Shown piece by piece: positions 42,191 to 54,309 of a stretch of 64,000 bases of DNA; positions within the stretch are counted from its first letter, which is position 1, and every line of letters starts with the position of its first letter. Position numbers and translations under genes: made by a program. The notes under the pieces were generated by a model. That model saw only the letters and a list, made by a program, of their open reading frames with translations. It was not told the DNA's origin and ran no database searches. Source of the DNA: Phycisphaerae bacterium (lineage in GTDB: Bacteria; Planctomycetota; Phycisphaerae; Phycisphaerales; Phycisphaeraceae); assembly GCA_030425705.1 (NCBI GenBank), contig JAUHZU010000004.1:186001-250000 (forward strand), written 5' to 3'.

Positions 42191-43660
42191 ATGGCAGCGA
42201 TCCACCCCGGAACACAGATCCCGTCGGTCGAGACGGACAACACGCTGGACGACCCGTGCCGACGCGCACCGCTGGTCACCGGCGGGCTGGACTTCACCGG
42301 CGTCACCGACGCGGTCGCCAAGTCCGCCATCAGCCGGCCCACCCTCCTGTGGTGGGTGCTCTTCGCCATCACCGGCCCGATGGCGCTGGGCTTCTTCACG
42401 ATGATCGGCTACCTGTTCGTCACCGGCACGGGCATCTGGGGCAACAACCAGCCCGTCGCCTGGGGCTTCCCCATCGTCAACTTCGTGTTCTGGGTCGGCA
42501 TCGGCCACGCGGGCACGCTGATCTCCGCGATCCTCTTCCTCTTCCGCCAGAACTGGCGCACCTCCATCAACCGCTTCGCCGAGGCGATGACCATCTTCGC
42601 GGTCGTCTGTGCCGGCATCTTCCCGGGCATCCACGTCGGCCGGCCCTGGCTGGCGTACTGGCTGTTCCCCTTCCCCAACCAGATGGCGATGTGGCCGCAG
42701 TTCCGCTCGCCGCTGCTGTGGGACGTCTTCGCGGTCGGCACCTACGCCTCGGTGTCGCTGCTGTTCTGGTACACCGGCATGGTCCCGGACATCGCCACCC
42801 TCCGCGACAAGGCGCAGTCCCGCATCGGCCAGATCTTCTACGGCTTCCTGTCGCTGGGCTGGACCGGCAGCGCCCGGCACTGGCACCGGTTCGAGCGGGC
42901 GTACATCCTCCTCGCCGCGCTGTGTACCCCCCTGGTCCTCTCGGTGCACTCGGTCGTGTCCTTCGACTTCGCCGTCGCCCAGATGCCCGGCTGGCACACC
43001 ACCGTGTTCCCGCCCTACTTCGTCGCGGGCGCGATCTACGGCGGGTTCGCCATGGTGCTCACCCTCGCCATCCCCTGCCGCGTCTGGCTCGGGCTGGAAC
43101 ACATCATCACGATGCGCCACATCATCAACTGTGCCAAGGTCATGCTCGGCACGGGGATGATCGTCTGCTACGCCTACTCGCTGGAGTTCTTCACCGCCTG
43201 GTACTCGGGCCACCACTTCGAGCAGTTCGTCTTCCGCAACCGGCCCCTGGGCAACCACTACCTCGGGTTCTGGATGATGGTCTTCTGCAACTGCGTAGGC
43301 CCGCAGGTCCTGTGGATCAAGAAGGTCCGCGAGAACGTCTGGGGCATCATGTGGGCGGCCATGTGCGTGAATATCGGCATGTGGTTCGAGCGGTACGTCA
43401 TCGTCACCACCTCGCTGAGCCGGGACTTCCTCCCCGGGTCCTGGGCCCAGTTCGTGCCGACCTGGGTGGACGTGGTGATGTTCACCCTGAGCTTCGGGCT
43501 GTTCGGCTCGCTGTTCCTGCTGTTCCTCAAGCTCCTGCCGACCATCGCCATGGCCGAGGTCAAGACCGTCATGCCCGCGGCCCACGCCCACGGGCACGGC
43601 CACGATGACGGCGACGCCGACCACGGCCAAGACCCCCAGCCCCATGTGGAGGGCGCGTAA
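42191..43660 (+). CDS. actC: Alternative complex III subunit ActC, NrfD-like quinol-site membrane protein
   Basis: 489 aa, polytopic with about ten transmembrane helices, of the NrfD/PsrC family. Conserved features include [16 protein letters not shown] in an early helix, the [12 protein letters not shown] segment and [19 protein letters not shown]. It should bind quinol and anchor ActB in the membrane. The C-terminus is a cytoplasmic His/Asp-rich tail ([16 protein letters not shown]). No Shine-Dalgarno is visible; the C-rich repeat occupies its place. It lies 105 bp after actB. Confidence 0.93.
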   Translation: MAAIHPGTQIPSVETDNTLDDPCRRAPLVTGGLDFTGVTDAVAKSAISRPTLLWWVLFAITGPMALGFFTMIGYLFVTGTGIWGNNQPVAWGFPIVNFVFWVGIGHAGTLISAILFLFRQNWRTSINRFAEAMTIFAVVCAGIFPGIHVGRPWLAYWLFPFPNQMAMWPQFRSPLLWDVFAVGTYASVSLLFWYTGMVPDIATLRDKAQSRIGQIFYGFLSLGWTGSARHWHRFERAYILLAALCTPLVLSVHSVVSFDFAVAQMPGWHTTVFPPYFVAGAIYGGFAMVLTLAIPCRVWLGLEHIITMRHIINCAKVMLGTGMIVCYAYSLEFFTAWYSGHHFEQFVFRNRPLGNHYLGFWMMVFCNCVGPQVLWIKKVRENVWGIMWAAMCVNIGMWFERYVIVTTSLSRDFLPGSWAQFVPTWVDVVMFTLSFGLFGSLFLLFLKLLPTIAMAEVKTVMPAAHAHGHGHDDGDADHGQDPQPHVEGA

Positions 43661-43662
43661 CC

Positions 43663-44292
43663 ATGACCGCGATCGACACCCCTATCACCGAAGACCACAG
43701 CGCCGAGCACGACGTGCCCGCGAAGCTGTACGGGCTCATCGGCGAGTTCGACAACGTGACCGACATCATCGCCGCGGCCAACACCGCGCGCGAGGCCGGC
43801 TACAAGAAGATGGACGTCCACAGCCCGTTCCCCATCCACGGGATCGACGACGCCATCGGCATCAAGCAGACCATCCTCCCCTGGATCGTCCTGTTCATGG
43901 GGCTCAGCGGGATGACCACCGGGCTGCTCCTCACGACCTACACGATGGCCGACTGGCTGCCCCAGCCCGGGTTCGTGCCCGAGAACTTCGAGGGGTACAC
44001 GTTCCTGATCTCCGGCAAGCCGCTAGTGTCGCTGGCGGCGTTTATCCCGGTCATCTTCGAGCTGACGATCATGTTCAGCGCGTACACCGCGGTGTTCGCG
44101 ATGTTCCTGCTCAACAAGCTGCCCCTGCTGAGCAACCCGCTCCTGAAGAGCGAGCGCTTCCGCCGGGCCACCGACGACCGGTTCTTCCTGGCGATCGACG
44201 CCCGCGACGGCAGCTTCGACGCGCACAAGACCGCGGACCTGCTCCGCAACATGCACGGCTGCCTGGCGGTCGAGCTGATCGACGACGACTGA
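43663..44292 (+). CDS. actD: Alternative complex III subunit ActD (DUF3341)
   Basis: 209 aa. The N-terminal soluble part has the DUF3341 signature YGLIGEFDNVTDIIAAANTAREAGY with DVHSPFPIHGIDDAIG. Two transmembrane helices follow (about 65-90 and 120-145). The C-terminal part (ATDDRFFLAIDARDGSFDAH) is again soluble. ActD packs beside ActC in known structures. The start follows actC by 2 bp with GGAGG upstream, so translation is coupled. Confidence 0.93.
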   Translation: MTAIDTPITEDHSAEHDVPAKLYGLIGEFDNVTDIIAAANTAREAGYKKMDVHSPFPIHGIDDAIGIKQTILPWIVLFMGLSGMTTGLLLTTYTMADWLPQPGFVPENFEGYTFLISGKPLVSLAAFIPVIFELTIMFSAYTAVFAMFLLNKLPLLSNPLLKSERFRRATDDRFFLAIDARDGSFDAHKTADLLRNMHGCLAVELIDDD

Positions 44293-44341
44293 TCCCGCCG
44301 TGAACGGCCCGCCCCAAGCGGCCCGCCGGAAACTTGAGACC

Positions 44342-45151
44342 ATGATGAAGCTCTCTGATATCGACCTCGACCTGCGACTGCCCGCCCCGCCGCTGCTGCT
44401 GGTGTCGGTGCTGGTGATCGGCGCGTTCGTGCCGGCCACGATCGCGTCGGCGATCTGGTACAAGCGCAACAAGATGACCGCCGAGCCGCGGTACCACATC
44501 TTCCAGGACATGGACGCGTCGATCGCGGTCGGCGCGCAGGAAGACAGCGTCGTCTTCTCTGATGGACGCGGGGCCCGGCCGTACGCCCCCGGCACGGTCG
44601 CTTGGGGCCGGCACACCGCTGCGCCCGACCCGGGCATGCTCAAAGACGACGACCTGGCCTACCGCGGGTTCGTCGTCGACCCGGAGACCGGCGAGCCCGT
44701 CCGCGTCGGCGAGGGCGAGACCGCCACCCCCGAGTTCCTCGGCGGGTTCCCCACCATCGTCTCGGTCAACCTCCGGTTTCTCGAGCACGGCCAGGAACAG
44801 TTCAACACCTTCTGCATGCCCTGCCACGGCCGGGACGGCCTGGGCGAGGGCCCGGTCCACGACCGCGCAACCCTGCTCGTCGAGCAGAACGGCAACCCGA
44901 CCGGCACGGCGTGGACCGCACCGGCGAACCTCACCGACAACAAGTTCGCGGAGGGCGAGTACCCCAACGGCCACCTGTTCAACACCATTACCCACGGTGC
45001 CGGCAACATGGCGGGCTACGGCTCGCAGATCGGCGTCGCGGACCGCTGGGCGATCGTCGCCTACGTCCGCGCGATCCAGGCCGGCAGCCGCTCCGACGCG
45101 GTCGCCGGCGTCCCGCACGACCACGACGGCGACGGCGTCGCCGATCACTGA
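44342..45151 (+). CDS. actE: Alternative complex III subunit ActE, monohaem cytochrome c
   Basis: 269 aa. An N-terminal hydrophobic segment (residues 15-40) anchors a periplasmic cytochrome c with one haem motif FCMPCHGRDGLGEGPV; GYGSQIGVADRWAIVAYVRA is the usual C-terminal helix. It takes electrons from ActA and hands them to the caa3 oxidase. GAG is present before the ATG; an upstream GTG is less likely. The C-terminus is Asp/His-rich (HDHDGDGVADH). Confidence 0.92.
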   Translation: MMKLSDIDLDLRLPAPPLLLVSVLVIGAFVPATIASAIWYKRNKMTAEPRYHIFQDMDASIAVGAQEDSVVFSDGRGARPYAPGTVAWGRHTAAPDPGMLKDDDLAYRGFVVDPETGEPVRVGEGETATPEFLGGFPTIVSVNLRFLEHGQEQFNTFCMPCHGRDGLGEGPVHDRATLLVEQNGNPTGTAWTAPANLTDNKFAEGEYPNGHLFNTITHGAGNMAGYGSQIGVADRWAIVAYVRAIQAGSRSDAVAGVPHDHDGDGVADH

Positions 45152-45285
45152 CCACGGCAGGCAGGACGCCTGTCCCACAACCCCGGCGAGATGGGCTGAC
45201 GCCCGCCGACGCCGATTGCAACCGAAGACCCCTGCGACGCGGCGCCCCCGCGCCGCGTCCCTTGCCCCGACAGAGGTGAACCGCC
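45152..45285. other. actE-actF spacer with a GGCAGG-type hairpin word
   Basis: Contains ggcaggacgcctgtcccac near 45157-45178, which folds as a small ggcagg/cctgtc hairpin. I suspect a truncated member of another palindromic repeat family. No gene seen. Confidence 0.3.
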
Positions 45286-46872
45286 TTGGCTCACGGACCT
45301 AAAACCATCGAAGAAGCCGACAAGACGCCGATCGGCGCATCCGCCTGGCCCGCGTGGCGGACGTGCGTCGTCATCGCGATCGTCGGCACGGTGCTGCTGG
45401 CGACCGCGCTGGTCTCCAAGAACCCCGGCGTGGTCGGCGGCGGGCTGCCCCGCCTCGCGTTCGCCTACCTGGTCGGCTACTGCTTCTTCCTGGCCGTCAC
45501 CATCGGCGCGCTCGCGCTGGTGCTGCTCACCACGCTCTTCCGCGCCGGCTGGGTCGTCGCCGTCCGACGCGTGCCCGAGACCTTCGCCGCCAACTTCGTG
45601 TGGGTCGGCGTGCTCGGCCTGCCCATCATCCTCATGGGCTTCCTCGACAGCGAAGGCCAGGTCTACCCCTGGGCTATGAGTCAGAAGAACCTCGAAGCCC
45701 AGATCCACGAGGCCCACCACCTGCTCGAACCGCACGACGGGCACGACGAGGCGCACGGTGACACGAACCCCACCGCCCACGTCCAGCCCGTCGCCGACGA
45801 CGGACACGGCCACGCGCTCGACCCCGCCAGCGACGGGCTCCACGCCCTCACCGGCCAGCCGATGGGCGCGGCCTACCCCGACGAGGACGAGGCCGCCCGC
45901 GCGATCCAGCGGGCGAACTACGTCGGCCTGCTCGGCTACATGCTCGACAAGAAACGCTGGAACGGCGCGATCGAGGGCGACGCGCTCGTCCCCGTCGGCA
46001 AGGGCATGGTCGTCCCGTGGTACGACCCGTTCTTCTACGCGGTGCGGATCGTTCTGTACTTCGTCGTGCTCTCGGCCATGGGCATGTTCCTCTGGAAGTG
46101 CTCGGTGAAGCAGGACGCCTCGGCAGACCCGGCCCTGACGACCCGTCGCGAGTGGTGGGCCCCGCCGATGACCGTGCTGTTCGCGCTGGGGATCACGTTC
46201 CTGGCCTTCGACGTGATGATGTCGCTGGACCCGGCGTGGTACTCGACGATGTTCGGGGTGATCTTCTTCGCCAACAGCTTCCTGGCGGGGATCGCGACGA
46301 CGATCCTGGTCTGCCTGGCGCTGCAGAAGAAGGGGTTCCTGAAGATCGTGAGTGTGGACCACTACCACGACCTGGGCAAGCTGCTGTTCGCGTTCACGTT
46401 CTTCTGGGGCTACGTGAGTTTCAGCCAGTTCATGCTGATCTGGTACGCCTCGCTGCCGGAGACGACGTACTGGTTTGAGCTGCGTGGCGCGACGACCGTG
46501 CCGACCGCACCGCAGGCCGGCTCGGGCTGGCAGTGGATGATCCTGGTGCTGCTGTTCGGGCACCTGATCGTGCCGTTCGGCTTCCTGCTGAGCCGGCACG
46601 TGAAGCGGAACCTGACGCTGCTGTCGATCGCGGCGGTGTGGATGCTGCTGATGGTCTACCTGGACCTGTTCTGGTACATCATGCCGCAGTACCGCAGCCC
46701 GGCGGTGACGTTTGGCCTGCCGGAGATCGGCGCGGTGCTCGCGGTCGGGGGCGTGGTGTTCGCCCTGTTCTTCGGCCGGTTCCGCCAACACGCCCCAGTC
46801 CCGCACAACGATCCCCGGATGCACGAGTCCGCCGCGCTGGACACCAGCGCGTGGGCGCCGATCTATCACTGA
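45286..46872 (+). CDS. actF: Alternative complex III subunit ActF
   Basis: 528 aa from TTG with gaggtg upstream. Ten or so transmembrane helices arranged like ActC but without the quinol-binding residues of ActC. A long extracytoplasmic or cytoplasmic loop (residues 130-200) is His/Asp-rich (HHLLEPHDGHDEAHGD). Later blocks EWWAPPMTVLFALGITF and FFWGYVSFSQFMLIWYASLP fit the ActF family. ActF is a structural membrane subunit paired with ActC. Confidence 0.9.
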   Translation: MAHGPKTIEEADKTPIGASAWPAWRTCVVIAIVGTVLLATALVSKNPGVVGGGLPRLAFAYLVGYCFFLAVTIGALALVLLTTLFRAGWVVAVRRVPETFAANFVWVGVLGLPIILMGFLDSEGQVYPWAMSQKNLEAQIHEAHHLLEPHDGHDEAHGDTNPTAHVQPVADDGHGHALDPASDGLHALTGQPMGAAYPDEDEAARAIQRANYVGLLGYMLDKKRWNGAIEGDALVPVGKGMVVPWYDPFFYAVRIVLYFVVLSAMGMFLWKCSVKQDASADPALTTRREWWAPPMTVLFALGITFLAFDVMMSLDPAWYSTMFGVIFFANSFLAGIATTILVCLALQKKGFLKIVSVDHYHDLGKLLFAFTFFWGYVSFSQFMLIWYASLPETTYWFELRGATTVPTAPQAGSGWQWMILVLLFGHLIVPFGFLLSRHVKRNLTLLSIAAVWMLLMVYLDLFWYIMPQYRSPAVTFGLPEIGAVLAVGGVVFALFFGRFRQHAPVPHNDPRMHESAALDTSAWAPIYH

Positions 46873-46918
46873 GTAAGCCGTTCGCTCCCCGCATTGAGCC
46901 GTCAGCCGGAAAGCGGAT

Positions 46919-46956
46919 ACCCCGACCCGAGACCCCCGACCCGAAACCCGATCCCC
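46919..46956 (+). repeat. C-rich CCCGARACCC repeat upstream of the small His-rich gene
   Basis: cccgacccgagacccccgac plus further units fill the last 38 nt before the ATG at 46957. A longer frame beginning at 46894 would translate this repeat and is rejected. Confidence 0.65.
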
Positions 46957-47349
46957 ATGGCAAGCAGCAGCAAGAACATCTCGATGCCCCTGGTCTTTGC
47001 GATCTCGGTCGGCAGCGTGTTCGCGATGGTCGCGATCACGGTGTTCGGCATGGCGTGGTATGAGTACGAGGACCGCAAGGTCATCAACGCCCGCGTCGAG
47101 GCCGCGCCCATGCACAACGAGGCCTACGAGGCCCGCTACGGCGCGGGGGCCGACAGCGTGCAGATGCAGAACCTCAACAGGACCGGGAGCATGACATTCC
47201 AGCCCGAGCGCGGGATGCCCGAGACCGTCACCTACACCCCGATCGACCGCGCGATGGAGCAGGTCGTCGCGGCGAACGGCGGGCACGTCGAGCACAACCA
47301 CGCACACGATGACCACGACCACGGCGACCACGAAGGACACGACCACTAA
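46957..47349 (+). CDS. Small single-helix His-rich membrane protein of the respiratory cluster
   Basis: 130 aa. One transmembrane helix (residues 10-30), a short ordered part (EYEDRKVINARVEAAPMHNE) and a C-terminal tail of about 20 residues made of His, Asp, Asn and Glu. Its place after actF suggests an accessory subunit like ActG, but sequence similarity to ActG cannot be claimed. The tail could bind Cu or Zn. Confidence 0.65.
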   Translation: MASSSKNISMPLVFAISVGSVFAMVAITVFGMAWYEYEDRKVINARVEAAPMHNEAYEARYGAGADSVQMQNLNRTGSMTFQPERGMPETVTYTPIDRAMEQVVAANGGHVEHNHAHDDHDHGDHEGHDH

Positions 47350-47359
47350 CCCGTAGCCC

Positions 47360-47376
47360 GGCCGGCTTGACCGGCC
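47360..47376. terminator. Hairpin ggccgg-cttga-ccggcc
   Basis: A 6-bp stem with a 5-nt loop in the gap between the small His-rich gene and the SCO gene. No T-run. It could attenuate or punctuate the long transcript. Confidence 0.35.
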
Positions 47377-47433
47377 TAGGATGCCTCCCGGCCGAGCATT
47401 TGTTCCCCCTCGGCCAGGGGTTGGAGACCGGCG

Positions 47434-48408
47434 ATGACGCCCCCGCTTCTGCGGCAACCCGGACCGACGACCCGCGCGAGTACGACGCCGCGCGGCCGCG
47501 CGGCCGGTGCGCGGTGGGCCGGGGCCGCCCTGCTCGGCGTGGCGGTTTCGCTGGGCGGGCCGACGCCCCCCGCGTCCGCCTCGAACTACAACAGCAACGT
47601 TGAAAGCACCCAGTCCAACCCCTGGAACGAGGAGCTGCGGAACGATGTCGGCGTGGTGGAGAAGCTCAACTCGCCCCTGCCGCTGGACCTGGTGTTCACG
47701 GACGAGGACGGCAACGACGTCACGCTCGGGTCGTTCTTCGAGGACGGCCGGCCGGTCATCCTGAACATCGGCTACTACCGCTGCCCGACGGTCTGCGGGC
47801 TGGTGCTCAAGAAGCTGTCGGACACGCTGGGTGATACCGGGCTGGACATGGGCGAAGACTACATCGTCCTGAACATGACCATCGACCCGGACGAGACGCC
47901 CGAGCACGCCAAGCAGGTGCGCGACGACGCGTTTAGCTTCCTCAAGGAGAACGGCGTCACGCCCAACCCCCAGGGCTGGCGCTTCCTCACGGCCGACGCC
48001 GCGACGATCGAGGCCGTCACCACCGCGACGGGCTACCACTACTTCTACATCGCCCCGCAGAACGAGTACGGCCACCCGGCGGTGCTGGTGCTGGCGACGG
48101 GCGACGGCACGATCAACCGCTACCTGCAGGGCACGGCCTACGACGCGCGGACGCTGCGGCTGTCCATCGTCGAGACCTCCGAGGGCAAGGCCGGCTCGCT
48201 GCTGGACCAGGCGTTCCTTACCTGCTTCCGCTACGACCCGGACGCGAACAACTACACCGCGACCGCCAAGTTCATCATGATGATCGCCGGCGTCGTGACC
48301 ATGCTCACCCTCGGCGGCGGCATGGGCGTGCTCTTCGCCTACGAACGCCGAAGGCGCGCACTGCTGGAGACGGATACGACAGGCCCCACGGATACAGAAA
48401 CACGGTAA
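47434..48408 (+). CDS. SCO1/SenC-family protein with C-terminal membrane anchor
   Basis: 324 aa. Signal-like N-terminus (residues 25-50), SCO domain with copper motif CPTVC (Cys117, Cys121) in NIGYYRCPTVCGL and His214 in EYGHPAVLVL. Unlike most SCO proteins a C-terminal transmembrane helix follows (about 280-305). It stands directly before ctaC, so it most likely metallates the CuA site of that oxidase. GGAGACC precedes the ATG. Confidence 0.92.
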   Translation: MTPPLLRQPGPTTRASTTPRGRAAGARWAGAALLGVAVSLGGPTPPASASNYNSNVESTQSNPWNEELRNDVGVVEKLNSPLPLDLVFTDEDGNDVTLGSFFEDGRPVILNIGYYRCPTVCGLVLKKLSDTLGDTGLDMGEDYIVLNMTIDPDETPEHAKQVRDDAFSFLKENGVTPNPQGWRFLTADAATIEAVTTATGYHYFYIAPQNEYGHPAVLVLATGDGTINRYLQGTAYDARTLRLSIVETSEGKAGSLLDQAFLTCFRYDPDANNYTATAKFIMMIAGVVTMLTLGGGMGVLFAYERRRRALLETDTTGPTDTETR

Positions 48409-48442
48409 CGGGCAGCACCCCCGGGCACTGAAGTACCCAGGC

Positions 48443-48479
48443 CGACACCCGAGACCCCAAACCCTAGACCCGCCCCACC
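48443..48479 (+). repeat. C-rich CCCGARACCC repeat upstream of ctaC
   Basis: acccgagaccccaaacccta and one further unit end directly at the ctaC ATG. Confidence 0.65.
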
Positions 48480-49673
48480 ATGAACACCCTGCTCCTCAAC
48501 CTGCTGGCCACGACCGACGGCGTCCGGCCGTCGACGACGTGGTTCCCCGAGAACGCGAGCACCGACAACAACGTCGACCCGCTGTTCTACTTCATCTTCT
48601 GGATCTGCGCGTTCTTCCTGGTGCTCAACGCCGGGCTGATGATCTACTTCGCGATCCGCTACCGCCAGCGCAACAAGCAGGGGGCGGCGCACGGCCACAC
48701 GCACAACACGGCGATGGAGGTCACCTGGTCGGTGATCCCCGCCATCATCCTCGCCATCATCTTTATCTGGGGCTTTCGCGGCTTCCTGGACATGGCCAAC
48801 CCCCCGCAGATCGCGCCCGAGCACGAGATCGCGGTCAACGGCTACCAGTGGGCCTGGGACTTCACCTACCCCAACGGCGAGACCGTCAGGGGCGTGGGCG
48901 CTGAGAAGCCCGCGCTGCACGTGCCCGCCGGCGTGCCCGTCCGCCTGACGCTCACCTCCTCGGACGTGCTGCACTCGGTCTTCATCCCCGCGTTCCGGGT
49001 GAAGAAGGACGTCGTGCCCGGCCGGGTCACCCAGCTCTGGTTCGAGCCGGTCTACGACGCCTCGCGCGAGACCGTAGCACTCGACGTCCCCGACCCTGCC
49101 GACCCAAACCAGACCGTCACCCTGCACCCCAATGAATACGACCTGTTCTGCACCGAGTACTGCGGGCAGGCCCACTCGCTGATGATCACCAAGGTCTACG
49201 TCTACTCGCCCGAGGAGTACGCGACCTGGTACGCATCGATGACGGTTACCCCGCCGACCACCCCCCTGATCGAGCTGGGCTCGAACCTGTACGTGCAGAA
49301 GTGCGCGACCTGCCACACGATCGACGGCAGCGCGAACACCGGGCCGACCTGGCAGAACCTCTACGGCAGCACGCACGGCACCAGCGCCGGCCCGACGCTC
49401 GCCGACGACGCCTACATCATCGAGTCGATCCGCAACCCCGGCGCGAAGATCGTCGACGGGTACGGCAACAACATGAGCGCGTTCCCGAACCTGACCGACC
49501 GCGAGATCCGGGCGATCATCGAGTTCATGAAGACCATCAGCGACAACGCCGAGGCCGACGAAGACCTGACCTACGGCGACCTGAACGACGACGGCACCCT
49601 CAAGACCGAGGGCGAGGCCGACGGCAGCGGAGACGATGCCGGCGGCGGCGACGCCCCGGCGGAGAACGAGTAA
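48480..49673 (+). CDS. ctaC: Cytochrome c oxidase subunit II fused to cytochrome c (caa3 type)
   Basis: 397 aa. Two transmembrane helices (about 35-62 and 80-100), then the cupredoxin CuA domain with HSVFIPAFRVKKDVVPG and the binuclear copper motif CTEYCGQAHSLM near residue 224. A C-terminal cytochrome c domain carries CATCH near residue 276 and a late Met ligand candidate in NNMSAFPNLTD. The fused haem c defines a caa3 oxidase that accepts electrons straight from ActE. An acidic tail follows. Confidence 0.95.
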   Translation: MNTLLLNLLATTDGVRPSTTWFPENASTDNNVDPLFYFIFWICAFFLVLNAGLMIYFAIRYRQRNKQGAAHGHTHNTAMEVTWSVIPAIILAIIFIWGFRGFLDMANPPQIAPEHEIAVNGYQWAWDFTYPNGETVRGVGAEKPALHVPAGVPVRLTLTSSDVLHSVFIPAFRVKKDVVPGRVTQLWFEPVYDASRETVALDVPDPADPNQTVTLHPNEYDLFCTEYCGQAHSLMITKVYVYSPEEYATWYASMTVTPPTTPLIELGSNLYVQKCATCHTIDGSANTGPTWQNLYGSTHGTSAGPTLADDAYIIESIRNPGAKIVDGYGNNMSAFPNLTDREIRAIIEFMKTISDNAEADEDLTYGDLNDDGTLKTEGEADGSGDDAGGGDAPAENE

Positions 49674-49720
49674 GCAGACCCCGACCCGACCCACCGGTGA
49701 TCCGCCGGAGATTTTGAACC

Positions 49721-51505
<1,785 letters not shown>

Positions 51506-51517
51506 CGTGCGGGTGAC

Positions 51518-51633
51518 GGGTCTGGGGTCGGGGGTCTCGGGCTGAATCGCCCACCCCGGCCGCGACGCTGATGCCCGACGCTTGGATTGGATGCCTCCGC
51601 CCGAAACCCGAACCCCAAGACCCGAACCCCGAG
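51518..51633. repeat. Inverted pair of the C-rich CCCGARACCC repeat between ctaD and ctaE
   Basis: 51518-51541 reads gggtctggggtcgggggtct and on, the reverse complement type; 51599-51633 reads in the usual direction and ends 5 nt before the ctaE ATG. The 57 bp between them are unrelated. A hairpin in the mRNA would enclose the ctaE leader. Confidence 0.7.
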
Positions 51634-51638
51634 TTCCA

Positions 51639-52892
<1,254 letters not shown>

Positions 52893-52981
52893 CGGGCTGG
52901 CCTGTTCCGGATCTCGGATAAAGACGACCAACAAGCCGTGGCCGAGCAACGCGAAGCCGCGGGTCCCATGAAAGCAACCCT

Positions 52982-53413
52982 ATGTCCGACACGACACTCA
53001 CACACAGCAATCACGACGCGCACGGCCACGACGACCACGAACACCACGTCGTCGGGTGGAAGCTCCTCACCGTTGTCTTCGTCGCGCTGATGATCCTGAC
53101 CATCCTCACGGTCGCGGCGATTAACGTCGACCTCGGGCCGTTGAATATCGTCGTCGCTCTGGGTATCGCGCTGGTCAAGGCGCTGCTGGTCGTCTTTATC
53201 TTTATGCACATCTGGTGGGACCGCGCGTTCCACGGCCTGTTGATCGCCGGGTCGCTGGGGTTCGTCACCTTGTTCATCGCGTTCACGATGATCGACACGG
53301 CCCACTACGACCACAACATCCAGGCCCAAGACCGCACCATCGAGTCGGACGCTGTCAAGGACGGCACCTACACCCCGGTGCCGACGCTCACGATCGAAGA
53401 CGCCGGGCACTAA
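52982..53413 (+). CDS. ctaF: Cytochrome c oxidase subunit IV family protein
   Basis: 143 aa. A His-rich start (HDAHGHDDHEHHVVGW) precedes three transmembrane helices (about 25-47, 55-75 and 84-105) of the prokaryotic subunit IV type: LLTVVFVALMILTILTV, ALGIALVKALLVVFIFMHI and WWDRAFHGLLI. A short acidic tail. It follows ctaE and is a small accessory subunit. Confidence 0.9.
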   Translation: MSDTTLTHSNHDAHGHDDHEHHVVGWKLLTVVFVALMILTILTVAAINVDLGPLNIVVALGIALVKALLVVFIFMHIWWDRAFHGLLIAGSLGFVTLFIAFTMIDTAHYDHNIQAQDRTIESDAVKDGTYTPVPTLTIEDAGH

Positions 53414-53540
53414 GCCGCCCCCTCCAGCCGGGTCCAGCGCAGCGCCGGCCCGGGTGCCCTGCCGCGGTGCCCGGGCCGGCGTTGCGCTTGGCCCGGCCTG
53501 CATCGACTCCGGCGCATAGAATCCGGTAGCTACCGCGCCC

Positions 53541-54227
53541 ATGCCCCACCACACCACCCCCAACCCGCCCGCCGACGCGCCCTCGCCGTTCAAGACGCTG
53601 ATGGGCCGGGGCGGCGGCAACGCGCACACCCCGCCGGGCACGCAGGCGCTGGGGATGTGGCTGTTCCTCGCGGCGCTGGGCGTGCTCTTCGTGGCCGGGC
53701 TGCTGGCCTACGTCCTCATCCGGGTCATGGGTACGCGCGGGTACACCGCGCCGACCGGCGAGGTCTTCCCCCCCACCGCGCCGCCGCTGCACACCCTGCA
53801 GATGCCCCTGGTGCTCTGGCTCAGCACCGCCGCGATCCTGCTGTCCAGCTACACCCTCCACCGCGCGGTCGAGAACATCCGCCACGAACGGCAGGACCGC
53901 TTCCGGCAGGCGCTCACCGCGACCTTCCTGCTCGCCGCGCCGTTCTTCCTCGCCCAGCTCTTCGGCCTGGGCATCATGCTCCGCGACCACAGCGACCTCG
54001 CCGTCGGCGGGGCGTCGTCCCTCTACCGCACGATCGTCTTCCTCGTCGTCGTCCACGCGCTGCACCTGGTCGGCGGGCTGGTCCCCCTGGCCGTCGTCAC
54101 CCGCCGCGCCCACGCCGGGCTGTACGACCACGAGTACTACACCCCGGTCGCCAACCTCGCGCGGTACTGGCACTTCCTCGATGCCGTCTGGCTGACGATG
54201 TTCGGCACGTTCCTGGTACTGGGGTAG
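53541..54227 (+). CDS. Second haem-copper oxidase subunit III-like protein
   Basis: 228 aa with five transmembrane helices. LGMWLFLAALGVLFVAGLLA, VLWLSTAAILLSSYTLHRAV, FLLAAPFFLAQLFGLGIML and ARYWHFLDAVWLTMFGTFLV match subunit III. Unlike ctaE it has no insertion and a normal length. It closes the cluster 127 bp after ctaF. Two subunit III genes in one cluster may be alternative or joint partners of CtaD. Confidence 0.88.
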   Translation: MPHHTTPNPPADAPSPFKTLMGRGGGNAHTPPGTQALGMWLFLAALGVLFVAGLLAYVLIRVMGTRGYTAPTGEVFPPTAPPLHTLQMPLVLWLSTAAILLSSYTLHRAVENIRHERQDRFRQALTATFLLAAPFFLAQLFGLGIMLRDHSDLAVGGASSLYRTIVFLVVVHALHLVGGLVPLAVVTRRAHAGLYDHEYYTPVANLARYWHFLDAVWLTMFGTFLVLG

Positions 54228-54250
54228 GTACAGCACGGCCCGCAAAAAAA

Positions 54251-54279
54251 GAAGCCCACGGTTAACAACCGTAGGCTTC
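54251..54279 (-). terminator. Intrinsic terminator for the minus-strand Tad-like genes
   Basis: Stem gaagcc-c-acggtt / aaccgt-a-ggcttc with a 3-nt loop and one mismatch. On the minus strand a run of seven T follows at once. It lies between convergent operons and terminates the unit ending at 54310. Confidence 0.85.
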
Positions 54280-54309
54280 CGTATCGTTGGCTAATTCGTT
54301 GCGCCCGGG

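Noticed and set aside
45145-48075. 976-codon minus-strand open frame across actF, the small His-rich gene and the SCO gene
   Set aside because: It spans several real plus-strand genes and their spacers and has no domain similarity.
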